Position numbers and translations under genes: made by a program
The notes under the pieces: model-generated
What the model was told of the DNA's origin: nothing
The model's input: only the letters and a program-made list of their open reading frames with translations
The model's database searches: none
From: Acidobacteriota bacterium
GTDB lineage: Bacteria > Acidobacteriota > Terriglobia > Bryobacterales > Bryobacteraceae
Reading direction: 5' to 3'
Assembly: GCA_016871135.1 (NCBI GenBank)
Contig: VFZQ01000082.1
Span: forward strand, 1 to 11,677
DNA length: 11,677 nucleotides
Shown here: piece after piece, positions 1 to 6,520 of the stretch
Numbering within the stretch: the stretch's first letter is position 1
Layout: each line of letters begins with the position of its first letter

Positions 1-48
1 GACGAGACAATCGCGGCGGGAAAACTTGTAGCGGCCAAGGCCAGCTAA
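1..48 (+). CDS. C-terminal end of an upstream gene (partial)
   Basis: Frame 1 is open from the window edge to a TAA at 46-48 and encodes the tail DETIAAGKLVAAKAS. The other two plus frames have stops at 28-30 (TAG) and 49-51 (TAG). The next gene on the same strand begins 9 nt later, as in a tightly packed operon. Fifteen residues are too few to identify a family, so no function is proposed. It could also be non-coding sequence that happens to be open. Confidence 0.4.
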   Translation, partial: DETIAAGKLVAAKAS

Positions 49-57
49 AATAGAAGT

Positions 58-894
58 TTGGAACAACAACAACTGGCCGGGAAGAACATCCTGATTACAG
101 GAGGGGGCCGGGGTATAGGTAAACGCTTGGCAATGGGCTTGGCGGCGCGGGGCGCGCGAATCGGACTGCTGGCGCGCAGCAAGGCCGAGATCGATTTAGC
201 CCAGCTCGAGATTGAACAGGCGGGCGGCGTGGCGCTGCGTTTGCGCGCCGATGTGCGAGATGCCGATCAGGTGACCGGCGCGGTCGAACGCATGAAGGTG
301 CATTGGGGATCGATCGACGCTCTGATCTGCGCCGCGGGAATGCAGGGGCCGATCGGAGCTATTCACGAGGTGCCGGTCAAGGCGTGGACCGAAACAGTGG
401 AAACGAACTTGTTCGGGGCCATGCATGCGTGCCGCGCCGTACTTCCGGATATGATCAAGCGGCGTTCGGGCAAGATCATCGCGCTCAGCGGCGGCGGTTC
501 GTTAACGCCGCGCCCTTCGTTTTCCGCATACGCCGCGAGCAAAACGGCGCTCGTCCGATTCATCGAAACGCTCGCGGCCGAAGTGGCCGCCAGCAACGTG
601 CAGGCCAACTGTTTGGCGCCGGGAGGCGCCTACACGGCTATGACCGACGAAATCCTTGCAGCCGGCGAACGCGCCGGCGCGAAAGAAGTCGAGGACGCGC
701 AGAAGATTCGCGTCACCGGCGGCATCGCACCGGAGAGGCAGGTCGCGCTGGCGGCGTTCCTCGCAAGCGAGCGGTCAAATCACATCACCGGCAAAGTCGT
801 CCACGTAAACGACGATTGGAAAAAACTGGCCAACGGGAAGACCTCGACCGAGTTGTACACGCTGCGCCGCGTGACGAAGGTGCAGCCGGACTGA
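58..894 (+). CDS. SDR family NAD(P)-dependent oxidoreductase
   Basis: Classical short-chain dehydrogenase/reductase, 278 aa, cytosolic, catalysing an NAD(P)-dependent oxidation or reduction; substrate unknown. The dinucleotide-binding motif TGGGRGIG is at residues 14-21, the CAAG (NNAG-type) motif at 91-94, the structural Asn at N117, the catalytic YxxxK at Y158/K162 (SAYAASK), and the post-catalytic PGG at 188-190. The likely catalytic serine S144 lies 14 residues before the Tyr, in ALSGGGS, one more than usual. The C-terminus (ITGKVVHVNDDW, then YTLRR) resembles a subgroup I associate with sugar or polysaccharide gene clusters; that is recollection, not a search. The start is TTG at 58: the frame is closed upstream by TAA at 46-48, and the first internal ATG (132) would remove the Rossmann motif. 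No convincing Shine-Dalgarno is seen. The ThuA gene follows after 15 nt. Confidence 0.9.
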   Translation: MEQQQLAGKNILITGGGRGIGKRLAMGLAARGARIGLLARSKAEIDLAQLEIEQAGGVALRLRADVRDADQVTGAVERMKVHWGSIDALICAAGMQGPIGAIHEVPVKAWTETVETNLFGAMHACRAVLPDMIKRRSGKIIALSGGGSLTPRPSFSAYAASKTALVRFIETLAAEVAASNVQANCLAPGGAYTAMTDEILAAGERAGAKEVEDAQKIRVTGGIAPERQVALAAFLASERSNHITGKVVHVNDDWKKLANGKTSTELYTLRRVTKVQPD

Positions 895-909
895 TACACT
901 GGCGGCGCT

Positions 910-1704
910 ATGCGCTTCGCCACATTGCTGCTCTCCATCTCCGTACTCTGCGCACAACAGCCGGCAAGGAAGAAGATTCTTGCGATCGGCCAGTCAAAGG
1001 GATTTCATCACGACTCGACTTCCGACGGACTGGCGACAATCTGGACGATCGGCAAAGAGACTGGGCTCTGGGACACCTACATCAAGACTGACACCCAACT
1101 CATCACCAAGAGGAAGTTAACCGGCAACGCGAAAAACCTCGACTACTTCGACGCGGTGTTTTTCTACACATCAGGCGAACTCGATCTCGATGAAGAACAG
1201 AAGCAGGCCTTGCTCGATTTCGTCCGCAAGGATGGCAAGGGTTTCATGGCGTCCCACAGCGGCGTCGACACGTTGTATCAATGGCCGGAGTATGGCGAAC
1301 TGGTCGGCGGCTACTTCGATTTGCATCCATGGAATCAAGTGAACGCGAAAGTAATCACCGAAGACTCGAAGCACCCGGCGACGGCGCACTTTCCGCCGGA
1401 CTTTTTCCTGTTCGACGAGATCTATCAGTTGAAAAACTATTCGCGCGACCGCGTGCGCGTGTTGATGCGTCTGGGCGCCGACAGCGTCGATCTGAAGAAG
1501 AACGGCGTGCATCGCACCGACGGAGACTTCGCGATTTCCTGGGTGCGCGACTACGGCAAAGGCCGCGTGTTCGTATCCACGCTGGGCCATCGCAGCGAGG
1601 TGTGGGAGAACAAGCAGGTGCGGAAGATGTGGCTCGAAGCGGCGAAGTGGGTGATGGGTTTGACGCGCGAAGGCGACGCCACGCCGCGGCCTATTGCAAA
1701 GTGA
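910..1704 (+). CDS. secreted ThuA domain-containing protein
   Basis: 264 aa with an N-terminal signal peptide (MRFATLLLSISVLCA, probable SPase I cleavage near residues 15-16), so it is probably periplasmic or extracellular. The rest is a ThuA-like domain (class I glutamine amidotransferase-like fold; trehalose utilisation family). Seen: ILAIGQSKGFHHDS (23-36), the FFYTSGELDLDEEQ segment (84-97), GFMASHSGVDTLYQWPEYGELVGGYF (111-136) followed by HPWNQ, HPATAHFP (155-162), FDEIYQ (168-173), and the C-terminal GRVFVSTLGHRSEVW (218-232). All are family hallmarks. Homologs are common in Acidobacteriota and Planctomycetota and are linked to sugar metabolism, but the biochemical activity is not well established. 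It lies 15 nt after the SDR gene on the same strand, so they may be cotranscribed. Its 3' end overlaps the convergent rlmN by 14 nt. Confidence 0.9.
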   Translation: MRFATLLLSISVLCAQQPARKKILAIGQSKGFHHDSTSDGLATIWTIGKETGLWDTYIKTDTQLITKRKLTGNAKNLDYFDAVFFYTSGELDLDEEQKQALLDFVRKDGKGFMASHSGVDTLYQWPEYGELVGGYFDLHPWNQVNAKVITEDSKHPATAHFPPDFFLFDEIYQLKNYSRDRVRVLMRLGADSVDLKKNGVHRTDGDFAISWVRDYGKGRVFVSTLGHRSEVWENKQVRKMWLEAAKWVMGLTREGDATPRPIAK

Positions 1705-2734
1705 CGAGATCCTGCGTCTGCATCTTCTTCAGCTGCCCGCATGCGGCGTAAATGTCCAGTCCGCGCGGCCGCCGAAGGTAGCAGGGGATCGACTTCATCA
1801 CGATCTTCTGAAAGCTGTCTACGCGTTCGGGCGTAGGCGTCCCATACGGAATTCCGGGACCGGGGTTGAGCGCAATGAGGTTCACCTTCGCCTTGAGATT
1901 CGCCAACAGCCGCACAACACGGCGGGCATCGGCGTCGGTGTCATTGACGTCCTTGAGCAGAACGTACTCGAACATCAAATACTCCCACCGGCGCAGCGGG
2001 TACGCTTTGCACACCTCGAGCAGATCGGCAAGGTGATACTTTCGCGTAATCGGCATCAGCTCGCGGCGTTGCTCTTCCGTCGATGCGTTGAGCGAAATCG
2101 CCAGCGTTGGCCGTACCTCGGCGGCGCCGAGTTCAGGAATCTTCGGAATGATCCCGGAGGTCGAAACGGTCAAGCGCCTCTGCGGAAATCCGACGCCGTT
2201 ATCGTCGCAGAGAATCGCCGTGGCCTTGAGGACATTGTCGAGATTGAGCAGCGGCTCGCCCATGCCCATCATGACGATGTTGCAGTGTTGCGTGCGCGGG
2301 TCGAGGGAGTGCGCACGGCAGACGTGCAGGACCTGGCCGACGATTTCGCCCGCGGTGAGATTTCGTTCGAGGCCCATCAGCGCGGTCAGGCAAAACTGGC
2401 AATTCACGGGGCACCCGACCTGCGAGGAAACGCAGATCGTGTGGCGATCGTCGGCGGGCATGACCACGGTTTCGACGGTGCGCCCATCGCTGGGTAGTTT
2501 GAGCAAATAACGAGTCGTGCCGTCGACCGAGTCAAATCGCTGCTCGACATCGAGGTGACCGAGTTGATACTGCTGGCGCAGTTCTTTCGGCAGCGCGGTG
2601 GATTCATCCAACGCGGCGACATTCCGCCGATACATCTCGCCGTAGAGCTGCCGGGCGCGGTACGCAGGCACACCGGGACCGAGCCGCTCGCGCAGTCCGG
2701 CGACGTCGAGTCCGAGTAAAGTCTGCTGTGTCAC
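1691..2734 (-). CDS. rlmN: 23S rRNA (adenine(2503)-C(2))-methyltransferase RlmN
   Basis: Radical SAM enzyme, 347 aa, cytosolic, that methylates C2 of A2503 in 23S rRNA and, in E. coli, A37 of some tRNAs. The 4Fe-4S cluster motif CPVNCQFC gives C108, C112 and C115. C101, in CVSSQVGC, and C332, in AACGQL, match E. coli C118 and C355, the pair needed for the methyl-Cys mechanism. MMGMGEPL (155-162) is the SAM-binding GGE-type motif, and LNPGPGIPYGTP (289-300) is typical of RlmN rather than other radical SAM proteins. Length is normal. The start is GTG at 2734-2732. GGAAGGA abuts it directly, closer than usual for a Shine-Dalgarno; CTG at 2743-2741, three codons upstream, is the only nearby alternative. 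It lies 16 nt after cotH on the same strand and probably shares its transcript. Confidence 0.97.
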   Translation of the reverse strand: MTQQTLLGLDVAGLRERLGPGVPAYRARQLYGEMYRRNVAALDESTALPKELRQQYQLGHLDVEQRFDSVDGTTRYLLKLPSDGRTVETVVMPADDRHTICVSSQVGCPVNCQFCLTALMGLERNLTAGEIVGQVLHVCRAHSLDPRTQHCNIVMMGMGEPLLNLDNVLKATAILCDDNGVGFPQRRLTVSTSGIIPKIPELGAAEVRPTLAISLNASTEEQRRELMPITRKYHLADLLEVCKAYPLRRWEYLMFEYVLLKDVNDTDADARRVVRLLANLKAKVNLIALNPGPGIPYGTPTPERVDSFQKIVMKSIPCYLRRPRGLDIYAACGQLKKMQTQDLVTLQ

Positions 2735-2750
2735 TCCTTCCAGAGTAACG

Positions 2751-4337
2751 CTAGCGCTTGGCCGACTTCACGTCGTCTCGCGCCAGGAGCGCCGCGCGCC
2801 GCTGCTCGACAAACTGTTTCAAGCTGGTCGACGGCGGGCCGCCAGGTCCTCGGAATCCGCGGCCGCCACCGGCCGGCTCTTCTTCGTGGAGTGTCTTGTC
2901 GATGCCGTCGAGAAAATGCTGCGTCGAGAGCACCTTCCGCGTATCGGCTTTTACATCTTCGAGGATTAGCGCCTTCCATCGTTCGACGATAGGCGCGATC
3001 TTCTTCCAGTCGAGCCAATCTTCCGCGATCGCGCGAACGTAGCCAAGATAGCGGGCCTTCAACGCCGGCACGGCGAGCAGCCGGTTCAGCAACGCCTTGT
3101 CTGGATCGTTGGAGCCGGAAGTTGGATCAAGATCCAGGCCGCCGCGCGCGCCAGGGCCTTCAGGAGTTCGAAAGGTCTCGTTGACATCGTGCGGGATGAT
3201 GTGGAACTTGCCGGAGGGCTCCATGTAGATGTTGTAGTCGCTGGCGCGCGTCCAATAGCCGTCGGTATTGACGAGGACGTTTTCGAGCGCAAGGAATTTC
3301 AGTGCGCCATCGACATCGAGAATCGGCGCAAGCGCAGCTTCGAGTTTGTCCGGCGGGGTGGTGGAGAGCACCTTCGTCAGATTGATCAGCGCGGCCCAGT
3401 GTTTGGGGTTGTCTTTCGATTTGATCTCGTAGATCTTTTTGTAGTCGGCGACGTTTTCTCCGATGTAGTTCAAACCAGCGCGGCCTCGCGGACTGCCCGG
3501 CGTCTTCCAGCGCGCGCCGCCGCCGGCCGCGCCTTTGAACCACTCTTTCACGAAGTCGCCGTTGAACTGTTGCGCGTTCTGATAAACGCCCCAGTATTCG
3601 CCGTTGATCACAACGCGCACGAAGTTAGCCTTCGGCATCGGGATGTAGTTCTTGGCGATTTCGGAATAGAGCACATAGCGCATCATCGTCGGATCGCCAT
3701 TGGAGTTGAGCAGGTTCAGCGTGCGGTAGCCGCCGAGCCGCTGTTCACTATTAACCCAATCCATCGAGATATTGAGCGACCGCTTGCGGCCGGCCGGCAC
3801 CATCATGAAGCTCGACGCGCCGCGAAAATGAACACCGGCGTCCTTGTAGGTCTTGCCATCGACGGTCATAACAACAGGCATTTCGACGTCGGTATTGTTG
3901 AAGTCGGCCATCTCGGCTTCCCACTCTTGCGTGTCGAATTGAAGAAAAATCGTGCGAAGCGTGGAGAGATCATAGATCGGCTCTTTGCCGTATTGCTTCA
4001 CGTCGGCCGGTGCCATCGTCCTGCCTGGTTGCGGCGGTTCCTGCTGACCTCCGCGACCGAATCCGCCGAAGCCGCCTGGACCGCGTCGCGGGCGCGCCGC
4101 CAGGGTCGCACGCGCGGCAGCGCGTTCTTCCTTGTTCAAGCGTCCGTCGCCGTCCTTATCGTGGTCCTTGACGACCTTCGTCGTGCCGCCAAATCCACCA
4201 GGACCGCCCGGGCCGCCCGGGCCGCCAAAACCGCCCGGACCTCCCGGAGGTCCGAAGCCACCTGGTCCGCCGCGCCGGCCCTCCGGCGGCTGCGCCAACG
4301 CGATCATCGAAATACCGATAGCAATTAGCTTCTTCAT
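2751..4337 (-). CDS. secreted CotH kinase-like protein with EF-hand and Gly/Pro-rich segments
   Basis: 528 aa. The ATG at 4337-4335 overlaps the upstream stop (ATGA) and has AGGAGG four bases before it, so I prefer it to an in-frame start at 4511 that would lie inside the DUF4956 gene. Order: signal peptide 1-15 (ALA/Q site); Gly/Pro-rich tract about 21-51; EF-hand loop 60-71 (D60, D62, D64, E71); second Gly-rich stretch 86-97; CotH domain about 120-460; Gly-rich insert 489-502. CotH signatures are VHFRGASS (169-176), RKRSLNISMD (184-193), VVINGEYWGVYQ (242-253) and IPHDVNETF (381-389), the last matching the metal-binding D-x-D/N motif. CotH proteins are atypical protein kinases; B. subtilis CotH phosphorylates spore-coat proteins. 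The usual Glu after GVY is Gln here (QQFNGDF). Substrate and activity are unknown. It sits third in a VTC-DUF4956-CotH block. Confidence 0.88.
   Translation of the reverse strand: MKKLIAIGISMIALAQPPEGRRGGPGGFGPPGGPGGFGGPGGPGGPGGFGGTTKVVKDHDKDGDGRLNKEERAAARATLAARPRRGPGGFGGFGRGGQQEPPQPGRTMAPADVKQYGKEPIYDLSTLRTIFLQFDTQEWEAEMADFNNTDVEMPVVMTVDGKTYKDAGVHFRGASSFMMVPAGRKRSLNISMDWVNSEQRLGGYRTLNLLNSNGDPTMMRYVLYSEIAKNYIPMPKANFVRVVINGEYWGVYQNAQQFNGDFVKEWFKGAAGGGARWKTPGSPRGRAGLNYIGENVADYKKIYEIKSKDNPKHWAALINLTKVLSTTPPDKLEAALAPILDVDGALKFLALENVLVNTDGYWTRASDYNIYMEPSGKFHIIPHDVNETFRTPEGPGARGGLDLDPTSGSNDPDKALLNRLLAVPALKARYLGYVRAIAEDWLDWKKIAPIVERWKALILEDVKADTRKVLSTQHFLDGIDKTLHEEEPAGGGRGFRGPGGPPSTSLKQFVEQRRAALLARDDVKSAKR
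4125..4160 (-). other. EF-hand Ca2+-binding loop coding segment within the CotH gene
   Basis: Encodes the 12-residue loop DKDGDGRLNKEE (residues 60-71). It has Asp at positions 1, 3 and 5, Gly at 6, Leu at 8 and Glu at 12, which is a canonical EF-hand loop. Only one loop is visible. An exported domain with such a loop suggests calcium-dependent folding or binding outside the cytoplasm; that is inference. Confidence 0.75.
4185..4277 (-). repeat. in-frame GGP/GGF triplet repeat coding tract
   Basis: Short codon-level repeats encode tandem GGP and GGF units just after the CotH signal peptide (residues about 21-51). On the plus strand this appears as repeated ccgcccggg-type nonamers. The tract is low in complexity and probably a disordered, flexible linker. 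Slippage could change its length between strains. Confidence 0.75.
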
Positions 4338-4987
4338 TCTGCCTCCTGTCCACGTCGAATCCAACGAACTTCCTGCACGCCTTCGATCCGGTTCAATTTC
4401 TTCACCAACTCCTCGGGAACAGCGTCGGTCGAAGGCGTAACCGCATAGGTGTAGTCCAGCGCACCGCCTTGTTTGGATGTAGCGACCGAGGTCAACGTCC
4501 GTGCGGCACAATGGAGTTTTGCAATGTCGGAGATCGACGCCTCCACATCGACAGCCAATCCAGCGCGAATCCGCAGCGAGAACTCTTCGCCTTCAACCGG
4601 CTCGACAATCGTCTTTCGATTCGCCATGGCAAACGCCGCGCCGCCGACGATGATCATCCCGGCCGCGCCGAGCCAGTAAGCTTGCGAACCCGCCGCCATT
4701 CCGGCGACTACGGCAAAAATCACAAACGCCGTATCGCGCGTATCGCGCACGACCGTGCGGAATCGGACGATCGACAGCGCGCCCACAAGACTGAACGCTC
4801 GCGCGACGTTGTCGCCGATCACTTGTGTAACCATCGCGATCAGCCCGGCCAGCAGCACCAGCGTCGCTTGCAGCGAGGGACTGGCATCGGCCGGCTTGCT
4901 CGTTCTCTGATGGATCCAGGCGACGGCCGCGCCGTACAAAATCGCGACCGCCACTCGAATCGGTATGTTCCAATCCAACTCAGGCAT
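4334..4987 (-). CDS. DUF4956 domain-containing membrane protein
   Basis: 217 aa. Hydrophobic spans lie at about residues 8-26, 38-58, 84-100 and 103-122, followed by a soluble C-terminal domain of about 90 aa. The family core is FSLVGALSIVRFRTVV (65-80) followed by RDTRDTAFVIFAV, which is diagnostic of DUF4956. The family has no established biochemical role; I recall that its members are often encoded beside VTC-domain polyphosphate polymerases and CotH-like proteins, as seen here. The ATG (4987-4985) lies within the end of the VTC gene (8 nt overlap), with GGAG ten bases upstream. Its stop overlaps the CotH start as ATGA. Both junctions suggest translational coupling and balanced synthesis. 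A role as membrane anchor or channel for the VTC partner is inference. Confidence 0.9.
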   Translation of the reverse strand: MPELDWNIPIRVAVAILYGAAVAWIHQRTSKPADASPSLQATLVLLAGLIAMVTQVIGDNVARAFSLVGALSIVRFRTVVRDTRDTAFVIFAVVAGMAAGSQAYWLGAAGMIIVGGAAFAMANRKTIVEPVEGEEFSLRIRAGLAVDVEASISDIAKLHCAARTLTSVATSKQGGALDYTYAVTPSTDAVPEELVKKLNRIEGVQEVRWIRRGQEAE

Positions 4988-5672
4988 TTTTCACAAACTC
5001 CAAGGCTTGCGCCGCGGTACGATACTTCGAAAACGTAGCCGGTGTTAAACCAAACTCCGCGACGAGTTCCTTGAATACAGCCGGCATCGCGCGGCGGAAC
5101 TTCAGCTCAACGACCGCTTTGTCCGGCAGCACTTGCGCGCCCTGTTCGGATCGAAACGCCGGCCCCTCGATACCGGAGGCGCGAAGGTCTTCGTCGATCG
5201 TGAGGCGAACGGGCCCGAGGCTCGTCATTTCCACCCGCGCGGTACGGTTGTAGCTGATTTGGACGATCGGGCGAAGTCCGCGCAACAGCAGTCGCCGATG
5301 AAACCAAGCACCCGTCCAACCGGCCTTCGCATCGCTCGCTTCCAGCGCGTTCAACGACGGCGTGTCCACCAGCGACCGGCGCTTGGTGACCATCGACCGA
5401 GTCTTCAGTTTGCGCTCCAGAAAGACGTTCGGCGCGCAACCGTACCGGCGAACGCGATACTTACCGCGCCCGAACGATCCGCGCCGGTGAAAGACATCGA
5501 AGCGAGGCGTGTCGAAGTAGAGGCTCGTCACACGGTAAAAATCTTCGGTTTCGGAATTCGGATCGGGCTGGAGGCGGAGCCTCGCCCAGTCACGGATACG
5601 TTGCGCCGTGGCGAGGTCGACCACGTACTTCAGCTCGAATGCGAATTCGCGCGTTTCCCATACGTTAGCCAA
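4980..5672 (-). CDS. VTC domain-containing polyphosphate polymerase-like protein
   Basis: 230 aa, soluble, of the triphosphate tunnel metalloenzyme/VTC type. In yeast, the Vtc4 core makes polyphosphate from ATP; some bacterial relatives are annotated by that homology. Tunnel motifs are present: E13/K15 in FELKY, LYFDTP (51-56), KYRVRRY (71-77), ERKLK (86-90, alternating charged residues), R144 in YNRTARVE, E189/K191 in ELKF, and SKYRTA (215-220), the C-terminal signature. No membrane span or SPX domain is present, so membrane attachment would have to come from a partner, plausibly the overlapping DUF4956 gene. The start is TTG at 5672-5670: the frame is stopped two codons upstream, and later starts would lose the E13/K15 strand. 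No Shine-Dalgarno is evident at the TTG. Polymerase activity is inferred from the fold, not shown. Confidence 0.88.
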   Translation of the reverse strand: MANVWETREFAFELKYVVDLATAQRIRDWARLRLQPDPNSETEDFYRVTSLYFDTPRFDVFHRRGSFGRGKYRVRRYGCAPNVFLERKLKTRSMVTKRRSLVDTPSLNALEASDAKAGWTGAWFHRRLLLRGLRPIVQISYNRTARVEMTSLGPVRLTIDEDLRASGIEGPAFRSEQGAQVLPDKAVVELKFRRAMPAVFKELVAEFGLTPATFSKYRTAAQALEFVKNA

Positions 5673-5792
5673 GGATTACATTCGTGTGAAAGGGCGATGA
5701 CGCCCTCCTCATTGTTACGCAACTGCGGGCGCGGCAACGCTAAGTTCTGTAAAGAACGTCGCCGCATGAGCCGCAACGGCCTTCCCCCTTGG
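5673..5792. promoter_or_regulatory. 120-nt intergenic region with two short inverted repeats upstream of the VTC operon
   Basis: This gap separates the end of the SRPBCC gene from the start of the VTC gene, both minus strand, so it should hold the terminator of one unit and the promoter or leader of the next. Two perfect inverted repeats are visible: AGGGCG-ATGA-CGCCCT (5691-5706) and GTTCT-GTAA-AGAAC (5744-5757). Neither has a following T-tract on the minus strand, so an intrinsic terminator is not supported. On the minus strand a purine-rich GAGGAGGG (5710-5703) overlaps the first hairpin stem but lies about 30 nt before the TTG start. I could not define a convincing -35/-10 pair. Confidence 0.4.
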
Positions 5793-6515
5793 CTATTCGA
5801 ATTTCGAGGACCACTCTTCGCGGATCGCCTCGGCGCGCGATTCTTCGACGCCCCACAGCACGAACTCGAAATACAACATACAGCCGCCCGTCACCGTTTG
5901 GGAAGAAACATTGAACACCGAATGATTCCAGTCCGGCACCACACCTGCGAACTCGGTTTCACCGTCGAAGACCATCGAAAGACCCGCGGGCGCGGCGGAT
6001 CGAACCACGGCAAGCGCTTCGGCGCGGCTAACGCCAAGCATATGCTTGGACACGATAAAGTTCCGAGCGACCTCCCCGCGGTGTCGTTCCAACATAAGCT
6101 TCATCCGCAGGAAGCAGGCCCGCCAGCCCTGCCGAGTGCCTTCGTATTCTTCGTCCCAAGCCTCGGCGGAGCCAAATCCGGAGTGGACCATTCGTAACAC
6201 AGTACGGCCATTTTCGGTTTCGAGGTAATACTCCTGCACCAGGCGCGCGGACGGCAGTTTGCGGCGTTCGGCGGCCGCGGAGAAGACCTCATCGCGTACT
6301 TCACCGAGCCGCAGATGTTTGAGCCGTTCGACAACCTCGACCGTCGTCCGCCATCGCAACCCCGGCCCCCAGTCGGCGACATGTTCACCGCCCGGCCGGA
6401 GGTCGATCTCCATTTTAGGCGCGAACCACCGCGCGGCTTCGGCGGCATCGGTGAGCGCTTTCCAGACATCTTCGATCGGGGCGTCGATCTCGACGCGTGT
6501 TTCGTGAGAGCGCAT
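5793..6515 (-). CDS. SRPBCC/AHSA1 domain-containing protein
   Basis: 240 aa, cytosolic. Residues 4-150 form an SRPBCC fold of the AHSA1 (activator of Hsp90 ATPase homolog) type: ETRVEIDAPIEDVWKALTD (5-23) begins the domain, with the typical WFAP (30-33), and VLRMVHSGFG (106-115), EYEGTRQGW (123-131) and a C-terminal amphipathic helix follow. About 90 more residues (151-240) include FDGETEFAGVVPDWN and a hydrophobic YFEFVLWGV stretch that may be a second, partial SRPBCC-like half. Such proteins bind hydrophobic ligands or client proteins, but the ligand here cannot be told. It starts 5 nt after the ArsR stop, with an AAGGA motif about 9 nt before the ATG. ArsR plus AHSA1 is a widespread operon pair, and the regulator probably controls it. 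Confidence 0.88.
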   Translation of the reverse strand: MRSHETRVEIDAPIEDVWKALTDAAEAARWFAPKMEIDLRPGGEHVADWGPGLRWRTTVEVVERLKHLRLGEVRDEVFSAAAERRKLPSARLVQEYYLETENGRTVLRMVHSGFGSAEAWDEEYEGTRQGWRACFLRMKLMLERHRGEVARNFIVSKHMLGVSRAEALAVVRSAAPAGLSMVFDGETEFAGVVPDWNHSVFNVSSQTVTGGCMLYFEFVLWGVEESRAEAIREEWSSKFE

Positions 6516-6520
6516 GGTCT

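Noticed and set aside
3189..4328. 379-codon open frame on the plus strand opposite the CotH gene
   Set aside because: It is antisense to a gene with clear CotH and EF-hand motifs, its product is arginine-rich without recognisable domains, and long antisense frames are common in GC-rich DNA.
4338..4511. Longer CotH reading frame starting at 4511
   Set aside because: The extra 58 residues overlap the DUF4956 coding sequence and would bury the signal peptide; the ATG at 4337 has a good Shine-Dalgarno and a coupled ATGA junction.
5691..5706. Hairpin as the terminator of the ArsR-SRPBCC unit
   Set aside because: The stem is short (6 bp) and no uninterrupted T-run follows it on the minus strand.
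5133..6197. 354-codon open frame on the plus strand across the VTC-SRPBCC gap
   Set aside because: It is antisense to two recognised genes and its translation shows no domain. Its passage through the intergenic region is best explained by chance.
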